Source: Leucobacter weissii
GTDB lineage: Bacteria > Actinomycetota > Actinomycetes > Actinomycetales > Microbacteriaceae
Direction: 5' to 3'
NCBI RefSeq assembly: GCF_017565745.1
Contig: NZ_JAGDYM010000004.1
Span: 186,001 to 250,000, forward strand
DNA length: 64,000 bases
Below the pieces are notes generated by a model that saw nothing but the letters and a program-made list of their open reading frames with translations, was not told where the DNA came from and searched no databases. Positions 16,043 through 22,234 of the stretch are shown here, piece by piece. Made by a program: the position numbers and the translations under genes. The stretch's first letter is position 1, and every line of letters starts with the position of its first letter.

Positions 16043-17362
16043 GTGTCCGAAACGGCTCTAGAAGCGCGTCATCTGTACAAGGTGTTCGGCAAGCACCCGA
16101 ATCAGGCCGTCCGCAGGCTGAAGGCCGGAGAGGGCCGAGCCGACGTGCTCGACGCCGGAACCGCGGCCGTCATCGACGCCGGTTTCACGGTTCGGCGCGG
16201 AGAGATCTTCGTGATCATGGGGCTCTCCGGCTCCGGCAAGTCCACGATCATCCGGATGCTGAACGGCCTGCTCGCGCCGACGGAGGGCGAGGTGATCATC
16301 CAGGGGCGCAGCATCACCGGGGCCTCTCCGGCCGAACTCCGCGCGATCCGCCGCGAGTCGGTCTCGATGGTCTTCCAGCACTTCGCGCTGCTGCCGCACC
16401 GGACGGTGATCGACAACGCCGCCTACGCGCTCGAGATCCAGGGAGCGGCCAAAGCCGAACGGCTCTCCGCGGCTCGCGAGATCCTCGAGAAGGTCGGGCT
16501 CGGCGACTGGGCGGACTCCTACCCCGACGAGCTCTCCGGCGGTATGCGCCAGCGGGTCGGGCTCGCCCGCGCCCTCACCGCCGGCACCGACATCCTGCTC
16601 ATGGACGAGGCCTTCTCGGCGCTCGACCCGCTGATCCGCCGGGAGATGCAGGAGCAGCTGATCGAGCTGCAGCAGGAGCTCGGTCGCACGATCATCTTCA
16701 TCACCCACGATCTCAACGAGGCGATGTTCCTCGGGGATCGGATCGCGGTGATGCGCGACGGGCGCATCGTGCAGAGCGGCACTCCCGAGGATATCCTCAC
16801 GGACCCGGCGAACGACTACGTGGCCCAGTTCGTTCAGGACGTCGACCGTGCGCGCGTGCTCACGGCGAGCGCGGTGATGGAACCGCCGCACCTGACGACC
16901 CCCCTCAGCGCCGGCGTGCGCGGCGCGCTGCGCACGCTGCGCGAGCAGCAGACGAGCGCCGTGTTCGCGGTCGAGAACCGCAGGCTCGTGGGGGCGGTCA
17001 CGGACCGGGCGGTCATCCGCGCAGTCAAGGCCGGCACCACCGAGCTGCGGTCGATCGTCGACGATTCCGTGCTCACGGTCGGCCCTGACGATCTGCTCAC
17101 CGACATCGTGGAGCGTGCTGTCGAGACCCCGATTCCCCTCGCGGTGATCGACGAGAATCGCCGGCTCGTCGGGGTGATCCCGCGTGTCACCCTCCTCGCC
17201 GCGCTCGGCAACGTGCCCGCGACGACCCGTGAGATGCCGATCGTCCAGACGCCGATCGACCTGGTCGCCGAGTTCACCCCGCTGGTGGACGCTGCGGCCG
17301 GTGCGCCGGGAGGCGCCTCCGCTCCCGCGGGTGGCACCCCGGGCGAAGGGGGTGCGCGCTGA
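16043..17362 (+). CDS. Glycine betaine/proline betaine ABC transporter ATP-binding protein (ProV/OpuAA type)
   Basis: A 439-residue ATPase. Walker A is GLSGSGKST (about 63-71), the signature LSGGMRQR, and Walker B LLMDEAFSALDP. After the ATPase core (to about 270) comes a pair of CBS domains (about 280-400), which in OpuA sense ionic strength or c-di-AMP, then an alanine/glycine-rich tail. It also has the family's N-terminal KVFGKHPNQA region before the beta-sheet. Start GTG 16043 has GAGGG 4 nt upstream; the longer frame to 15818 is the untranslated leader. The stop overlaps the permease ATG by 1 nt. Role: energises osmoprotectant uptake. Confidence 0.92.
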   Translation: MSETALEARHLYKVFGKHPNQAVRRLKAGEGRADVLDAGTAAVIDAGFTVRRGEIFVIMGLSGSGKSTIIRMLNGLLAPTEGEVIIQGRSITGASPAELRAIRRESVSMVFQHFALLPHRTVIDNAAYALEIQGAAKAERLSAAREILEKVGLGDWADSYPDELSGGMRQRVGLARALTAGTDILLMDEAFSALDPLIRREMQEQLIELQQELGRTIIFITHDLNEAMFLGDRIAVMRDGRIVQSGTPEDILTDPANDYVAQFVQDVDRARVLTASAVMEPPHLTTPLSAGVRGALRTLREQQTSAVFAVENRRLVGAVTDRAVIRAVKAGTTELRSIVDDSVLTVGPDDLLTDIVERAVETPIPLAVIDENRRLVGVIPRVTLLAALGNVPATTREMPIVQTPIDLVAEFTPLVDAAAGAPGGASAPAGGTPGEGGAR

Positions 17363-18288
17363 TGGACCTCCTCCAGTGGCTGAACGACGGCGCCCGTATT
17401 CCCCTCGGCGCGTGGGTGAAGGAGCTCATCAACTTCCTGAAGGACTATCTCGGGTGGCTGTTCGACTTCATCGCGATGCTCTTCACCGGCATCTACGACG
17501 CGACGACCTGGATCTTCACCGCCCCTCCGGCCTGGACGATCATCATCGCGCTCGCCGCGATCGCCTTCCTCGCCAAGGGGTGGAAGCTGGCGCTGGGGAC
17601 CGTGCTCGGGCTGGTCCTGATCATCACGGTCGAGCAGTGGGAGAACGCGATGCTCACCCTTGCGCTCACCCTCGTCGCCGTGCTGATCGCGACGATCATC
17701 GCGATCCCCCTCGGCATCTGGGCGGCTCGCTCTCAGGCGATCTCGAACGTGGTCCGGCCGATTCTTGATTTCCTGCAGACGATGCCCGCCTTCGTCTACC
17801 TCCTCCCGGCCATCTTCCTCTTCAGCGTGGGTCCCGTTCCCGGCATCGTCGCGACGATCATGTTCGCCGTCGCTCCGGGCGTGCGGCTCACCGAGCTCGG
17901 CATCCGCGGTGTCGACCGCGAGGTCGTCGAGGCGGGCACCGCCTTCGGCGCGACGCCCGCACGCATCCTCCGGCAGATCCAACTGCCGCTCGCGATGCCG
18001 TCGATCATGGCGGGCGTCAACCAGGTGATCATGCTCTCGCTCTCGATGTCGGTCATCGCCAGCATGGTCGGGGCCCCCGGGCTCGGCCGCCCTATCGTGC
18101 AGGCGCTCAGCTCGGTCAACATCTCGCTGGGCTTCGAAGCCGGGATCGCCGTCGTGGTGATCGCCATGATCCTCGACCGCATCACGGGCGGTTTCGGCGG
18201 TCGAGGTCGGAGCCGCAAGCACGCGTCGCGGTCGAGGAGACCCGCAGCAGCGGATTCGGCAGCCGCGGCGGCACCGACGGCGGCCTGA
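17362..18288 (+). CDS. Glycine betaine ABC transporter permease (ProW/OpuAB type)
   Basis: A 308-residue permease with an amphipathic N-terminal region (about 1-45) and 6-7 membrane helices. The EAA-loop motif EAGTAFGATPARILRQIQLP (about 191-210) is typical of ProW, as are the QTMPAFVYLLP segment near 138-148 and the late NISLGFEAGIAVVV segment. A basic, alanine-rich tail ends the protein. It forms the membrane pore of the betaine importer. The start overlaps the ATPase stop. Confidence 0.92.
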   Translation: MDLLQWLNDGARIPLGAWVKELINFLKDYLGWLFDFIAMLFTGIYDATTWIFTAPPAWTIIIALAAIAFLAKGWKLALGTVLGLVLIITVEQWENAMLTLALTLVAVLIATIIAIPLGIWAARSQAISNVVRPILDFLQTMPAFVYLLPAIFLFSVGPVPGIVATIMFAVAPGVRLTELGIRGVDREVVEAGTAFGATPARILRQIQLPLAMPSIMAGVNQVIMLSLSMSVIASMVGAPGLGRPIVQALSSVNISLGFEAGIAVVVIAMILDRITGGFGGRGRSRKHASRSRRPAAADSAAAAAPTAA

Positions 18289-18412
18289 TCGCCTCCGCCA
18301 TGCGGTTGGCCCCCGCCCAGATCGAGGCGCGCAGCGCGCGCGCCGACGGCCCACGGCAACTCGTGGGCATCCCCAACACCCGCCGCAACGGCTGCGGGAG
18401 GAAAGGAACAAT

Positions 18413-19312
18413 ATGAAGAAGCGACACCTGCTCGGCGCACTGGCGCTCGGCACGGCCGCGATGCTCACCCTCGCGGGCTGCGCCGGAGGCGGAGAGCCGG
18501 AGGGCGGATCCGGCGACGGGGGCTCGAAGGATCTCACGATCGGCGTGTTCAACGGCTGGCCCGAGGGGGAGGCGGCCTCCTACGTCTGGAAGCTCGTGCT
18601 CGAGGATCAGGGCTACAACGTCGATCTCCAGTACGCGGATGCGGGCCCGGTGTTCGCCGGCGTCGCCGACGGCAGCTACGATCTCGCGCTGGACGGCTGG
18701 CTGCCGTTCACCCACGCCGCGTACTTCGAGGAGTTCGGCGATGACATCGTCGACCTCGGCGCCTGGAACGAGGACGCGAAGCTCACCATCGCGGTGAACG
18801 CCGACGCGCCGATCGACTCGCTCACCGAACTGGCGGACAACGCCGACCTGTTCGGCAGCCGCCTGATCGGCATCGAGCCGGGAGCCGGCCTCACCGCCGC
18901 GACCCAGGACAACACCATCCCGACGTACGGCCTGGAGGGCTTCGACTTCGTCACTTCGTCGACCCCGGCGATGCTGGCCGAGCTGCAGACCAAGCTGGAG
19001 GCCGGTGAGAACGTGGCGGTCACCCTGTGGCGTCCGCACTGGGCCTACGACGCCTTCGCCATCAAGGACTTGGAGGATCCGGAGGAGACCCTCGGCGCCG
19101 CCGAGTCGATCCATACGATCGCGAGCTCGGATTTCGAAGCCGAGTTCCCCGAGGTGCACGGCTGGCTGTCCGGATTCACGATGGACTCCGATGTGCTCTT
19201 CTCCCTGGAGAACGTCATGTACAACACCGACGAGGACGTCTCGGACTACACCGAAATCGTCCGCCAGTGGATGAGCGAGAACCAGGAGTGGGTGGACGGC
19301 CTGACCTCCTGA
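18413..19312 (+). CDS. Glycine betaine substrate-binding lipoprotein (ProX/OpuAC type)
   Basis: A 299-residue binding protein. It has a lipoprotein signal (KKR start, lipobox LAGC with C23), then a short Gly/Ser linker and the OpuAC domain from about 40. The domain carries the FNGWPEGEAASYVWKLVLED opening, LDGWLPF (about 96-102), IGIEPGAG (about 154-161) and the betaine-cage segment LWRPHWAYDAF (about 203-213), whose tryptophans bind quaternary amines. It should be lipid-anchored and feed the permease at 17362. AGGAAAGGA lies 6 nt before the ATG. The 124-bp gap after the permease is GC-rich without a clear promoter, so the gene is probably co-transcribed. A strong terminator follows. Confidence 0.93.
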   Translation: MKKRHLLGALALGTAAMLTLAGCAGGGEPEGGSGDGGSKDLTIGVFNGWPEGEAASYVWKLVLEDQGYNVDLQYADAGPVFAGVADGSYDLALDGWLPFTHAAYFEEFGDDIVDLGAWNEDAKLTIAVNADAPIDSLTELADNADLFGSRLIGIEPGAGLTAATQDNTIPTYGLEGFDFVTSSTPAMLAELQTKLEAGENVAVTLWRPHWAYDAFAIKDLEDPEETLGAAESIHTIASSDFEAEFPEVHGWLSGFTMDSDVLFSLENVMYNTDEDVSDYTEIVRQWMSENQEWVDGLTS

Positions 19313-19326
19313 TCGGCCGCCTCTTC

Positions 19327-19371
19327 GCGCACGAGGGCGCCCCGGGCATCGACCGGGGCGCCCTCGTGCGC
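19327..19371 (+). terminator. Strong hairpin after the betaine importer operon
   Basis: A perfect 19-bp stem (19327-19345 with 19353-19371) and 7-nt loop begin 14 nt after the binding-protein stop. The stem is very GC-rich; the downstream TGTTGGGCT is only weakly T-rich, as is common in high-GC actinobacteria. Confidence 0.8.
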
Positions 19372-19383
19372 TGTTGGGCTCCC

Positions 19384-19455
19384 TCCGCGGCGCAGGCCGT
19401 GCTCGTGCTCGGGGCGGTGCTGCTCGGGATGTCGAACCGCGCGAGCGCCCGGTGA
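19384..19455 (+). pseudogene. Remnant of the 3' end of an MFS transporter gene
   Basis: Only the last 23 codons remain, ending at TGA 19453-19455. The peptide VLVLGAVLLGMSNRAS matches the C-terminus of the MFS transporter at 14507-15745 except for one Leu/Phe change, and the DNA is 48/49 identical over 19399-19447. No start codon or upstream MFS sequence is present; the betaine operon's terminator lies immediately upstream. It looks like a duplication or rearrangement scar. Confidence 0.8.
19399..19447 (+). repeat. 49-bp direct repeat, copy B
   Basis: Second copy of 15683-15731 with one mismatch, located within the MFS remnant downstream of the betaine operon. Confidence 0.9.
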
Positions 19456-19640
19456 TCTCGCGCTCGCGCCCTCTCCCGCCTGCCCGCTCTCCCGCTTGCG
19501 CCCTCTTCCCGCTCGTCTCAGGCGCACGCCATCGGCCCCGAACTGCCCTTTCGGCACCAGGGAAAGGGCAGTTCGGGGCCAATCGCGGCGGAGAGGGGCG
19601 CGAGAGAGGTGGGAGAGGGGCGCGAGAGAGGTGCGGGGTC
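19456..19640. repeat. Nested palindrome region (fold-back element)
   Basis: Three elements are visible. A hairpin with a perfect 19-bp stem (19534-19552 with 19562-19580, 9-nt loop) forms the core. On its right is a perfect 22-bp tandem duplication (19590-19611 and 19612-19633). The left flank, around 19464-19479, is the near-complement of that 22-mer (single-base indel). The whole stretch can fold back on itself. It fills most of the 379-bp gap between the betaine operon and the AraC gene. It may end transcription from both sides or be a small mobile palindrome. Confidence 0.6.
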
Positions 19641-19691
19641 GGGCGGGAGGAGGTGGCGCGGTCGGAGGATCCGCGCAGCGGGATCCTCGCC

Positions 19692-20645
19692 TCAGTTCGC
19701 GCCGGCCCGCCAGGCGGAGGGCGTCACGCCGGTGTGCCTGCGGAACGCGCGACTGAACCCCTCGTCGGAGCGGTAGCCGAGCTCCCGGGAGACCTCGCTC
19801 ACGCCGCGGCCGCGGGCCAGCAGATCCTTCGCGGCGCGCATCCGCACCTCGGCGACGTACCCTGCGGGGGAACGGCCGAAGGCCGTGCGGAAGCGCTCGG
19901 CGAACACGGACCGCGACATCGCCCCGGTCGCCGCGAGCGTCTCGACGGACCAGTCGCGGCCCGGCTCCGCGGCGACCGCGGCCACCACGCGATCCAGGAA
20001 AGGATCCCGTGACAGCGACGGCCACCCCTCTGGTGCGCAGCCGTGCCGCCACCAGGAGCGGATCGCCGACAGCAGCACGGTCCGCGCCATCGCGCGGCAG
20101 ACGACGAGATCTCCGTCTCGACTCGGGCAGCTCACGCGGGCGCCGAGTTCCCCGCGCCCGTCCGAGCCGAGGTGGACGGCGAGGGCGGCCGCGGCTGGCT
20201 CGTGCCGGTCGAAGCCCCTGACGAGCGCGACGTCCGGCAGCAGCGCCGCGAGGTGCGCCGCGCTCGGGACGAGGTCGAGTTCGGAGAGCACGATCGACGC
20301 GCCCGTCGGCGCGCGGAGGATCAGCGGGTCGCGCCCGGACGAGAGCAGGACCCCGCCCGCGGCCAGTTCCCGGGGGAGCCCGGGATAGGCGGATCGGTTC
20401 CGGTGATCGCCCGCCGCCGTGTCGGCCCCCGCCGACACGGCGACCGCCCCCTCGATCAGGTAGACGAGCGAGAGGCGCCCCGTTTCGAGGTGCACGGCCT
20501 CCCCGTGCGCGAGCGGGAACCGGAGCTGCCGCCGCACCCCCACGTCGAGCTCCGCGAGGACGTCCTCGATCGTCGCGCCCCCGCCGGTGCGCGGCGGGGG
20601 CGCGGGGGAGCGCGGTGCGGCCGGGGCGAGTGCGATCGAGCTCAT
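19692..20645 (-). CDS. AraC-family transcriptional regulator
   Basis: A 317-residue regulator. The N-terminal half (about 40-190) is a cupin-like sensor of the AraC-binding-like type. The C-terminal 100 residues carry two helix-turn-helix motifs: WSVETLAATGAMSRSVFAER (about 232-251) and GVSEVSRELGYRSDEGFSRA (about 281-300), then FRRHTGVTPSAWR. Such proteins usually control an adjacent detoxification or metabolic gene. It lies 121 bp downstream of the hydrolase gene in the same direction; the gap holds no clear dyad. GAGG precedes the ATG. Confidence 0.87.
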   Translation of the reverse strand: MSSIALAPAAPRSPAPPPRTGGGATIEDVLAELDVGVRRQLRFPLAHGEAVHLETGRLSLVYLIEGAVAVSAGADTAAGDHRNRSAYPGLPRELAAGGVLLSSGRDPLILRAPTGASIVLSELDLVPSAAHLAALLPDVALVRGFDRHEPAAAALAVHLGSDGRGELGARVSCPSRDGDLVVCRAMARTVLLSAIRSWWRHGCAPEGWPSLSRDPFLDRVVAAVAAEPGRDWSVETLAATGAMSRSVFAERFRTAFGRSPAGYVAEVRMRAAKDLLARGRGVSEVSRELGYRSDEGFSRAFRRHTGVTPSAWRAGAN

Positions 20646-20766
20646 GGTGGCCTCAACCCCGAGCCGCAGGCGACTATTCCGCCGCCTCCGACGGCGTCAC
20701 CGCTCGGGCGCCATCGCGAGGCGGCCCGGCCGGGCCGCGGACTGCGCCGCCGAACCGCCGGGGCGC

Positions 20767-21546
20767 TCAGGCGGGCCGGAGGCGCGGATCGATCTCGCCG
20801 GCAGTCCAGCGGCGGACGACCGCGGAGAAGAGGCCGGGATCCTCGACGTTCCAGACGTGATGCATCCCGGGCGCGAGCCGGATCTCGGCGCTCGGGAGCG
20901 CTGCGCGGATCGCGACGAGCGAGCGCCGCGCCGCGCCGGACTCCTTCTCGCCGGCGACGGCGAGCAGAGCGCCACCGTAGCCGGCGAGTGCTTCGGGCAC
21001 CCGCCCGTTCACGACGTCGCGCGACATCTCGACCGCGTTCTCCTTGCGGACGGAGAGCCCGTGCGCGACGAACTCCGCGCGCGCGTCCTGCGGCAGTCGG
21101 AACGCGGCCGCCTGCGCCCGCCAGAACCAGGGCGCGTTCCAGAGGGCGAGCTGCAGCCTCGTCGCCACTCGGGCGACGGCATCGACGCCGACGAGGACGG
21201 AGCCCGTGACGAACGCGCGCGGGACCGCCTCGCCGTGCCGCGCGAGCACGCGCAGGGCGACGATCGCGCCGAGCGACAGCCCGACGAGGTCGAACGGCCC
21301 GTCCACCCCGGCGGCGCGCACCCCGGCGACCACGTGGTCGGCCGCGGCGTCGACACCGTGCCAGGGCTCTTCGGTGCGCGACCCGAAGCCCGGCAGGTCC
21401 GGGGTGAGCGCGAGCCGATCCCGGAAGTCGGGCAGCTGCGGCTCCCACATCCAGTTGGCGACGTTGCCGCCGTGCAGGAACACGATCGGCCGCGCGCCCG
21501 CGGCGGCGGGCGGATGGGCGACGGGGAACGCGGGGGTGTCGATCAC
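20767..21546 (-). CDS. Alpha/beta-hydrolase
   Basis: A 259-residue hydrolase with the HGG oxyanion region (about 25-27), the nucleophile elbow GLSLG with S91, and a late GMHHVWNVED segment whose histidine (about 228) should be catalytic. The acid residue would lie before it near 200. The fold covers esterases, haloperoxidases and lipolytic enzymes, so the substrate is unknown. Its ATG overlaps the stop of the PadR gene (ATGA), making a regulator-enzyme operon. Confidence 0.82.
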   Translation of the reverse strand: MIDTPAFPVAHPPAAAGARPIVFLHGGNVANWMWEPQLPDFRDRLALTPDLPGFGSRTEEPWHGVDAAADHVVAGVRAAGVDGPFDLVGLSLGAIVALRVLARHGEAVPRAFVTGSVLVGVDAVARVATRLQLALWNAPWFWRAQAAAFRLPQDARAEFVAHGLSVRKENAVEMSRDVVNGRVPEALAGYGGALLAVAGEKESGAARRSLVAIRAALPSAEIRLAPGMHHVWNVEDPGLFSAVVRRWTAGEIDPRLRPA

Positions 21547-22064
21547 GGCAGCTCCTTCTCGGTCTCGTCGAGCCAGGACAGCTCGGCGCGGGCGTGGGCG
21601 ATGCCGTTGGCGAGCGTGGCGAGCCGCATCCGCGTCCCGCGGTCGGTCGCCTCCGCGGCTTCGGCTCGCAGCCGCTCGAAGTGCGCGAGCAGCGCCTCGG
21701 CCTCTTCCCGGCGCCCCGCCAGAAGCGCGCGGAACGCCTCGGGCGAGAGGTGCTCGGCGAAGAACATCCTGGCGAGGAACGGGTCGCGGTCGGCGTGCGG
21801 CTCGACCGGCGAGCGCAGCCAGGCCTCGAGCGCGGCCCGGCCGCCCGTCGTGATCCGGTGCAGCTGCCGGTTCGGTGCGCCGGCGCCGGGGATCACCTCG
21901 ATCTCGGCGAGCCCCTCCTCCACGAGCCGGGCCAGGGTGCGATAGATCTGGGCCTTGTCCGCGGCCCAGAAGTGCCGCGCGCTCGAGTCGAAGTGCCGCT
22001 TGAGGTCGTAGCCGGTCATCGGGGCCAGGGCCAGCAGGCCGAGGATGATGCGAGAGAGGATCAC
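21543..22064 (-). CDS. PadR-family transcriptional regulator
   Basis: A 173-residue regulator. The N-terminal winged helix (ILGLLALAPMTGYDLKRHF, about 7-25; DKAQIYRTLARLVEEGL, about 36-52) is followed by the C-terminal PadR helical dimerisation domain (about 90-170). Start is GTG at 22064 without a Shine-Dalgarno sequence, about 17 nt after the predicted -10. PadR proteins repress genes for phenolic or drug detoxification and usually themselves. The gene is co-transcribed with the hydrolase, and its promoter carries a strong palindrome that is the probable operator. Confidence 0.85.
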   Translation of the reverse strand: MILSRIILGLLALAPMTGYDLKRHFDSSARHFWAADKAQIYRTLARLVEEGLAEIEVIPGAGAPNRQLHRITTGGRAALEAWLRSPVEPHADRDPFLARMFFAEHLSPEAFRALLAGRREEAEALLAHFERLRAEAAEATDRGTRMRLATLANGIAHARAELSWLDETEKELP

Positions 22065-22081
22065 GGGACTAGTGTACTCGG

Positions 22082-22109
22082 CATATAGTAGATTTATCTA
22101 CTAGTACAA
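22082..22109 (-). promoter_or_regulatory. PadR promoter with embedded palindromic operator
   Basis: On the minus strand, -35 TTGTAC (22104-22109) and -10 TATATG (22082-22087) are 16 bp apart. The perfect dyad TAGTAGAT-TT-ATCTACTA (22086-22103) fills the spacer and overlaps both boxes. This AT-rich palindrome stands out in GC-rich DNA and is well placed for autorepression by the PadR protein. Confidence 0.65.
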
Positions 22110-22141
22110 GCCGTCGCCCCGTGCCGTTCACCCGCGCGCCC

Positions 22142-22171
22142 TAAGATGGCCCAGTGCCGCGGCCCTAAACT
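22142..22171 (+). promoter_or_regulatory. Tandem -10-like hexamers ahead of glgP
   Basis: CCTAAGATGGC and CCTAAACTGGC contain the hexamers TAAGAT (22142-22147) and TAAACT (22166-22171), 24 bp apart. The second ends 6 nt before an in-frame GTG at 22178, so it could drive a leaderless, longer GlgP in addition to the RBS-led ATG at 22235. Confidence 0.4.
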
Positions 22172-22234
22172 GGCACGGTGGCGCAGCCCGGCGCGTCGGC
22201 GACGAATCACACCACCACACCCCGTAGGAGTTTC

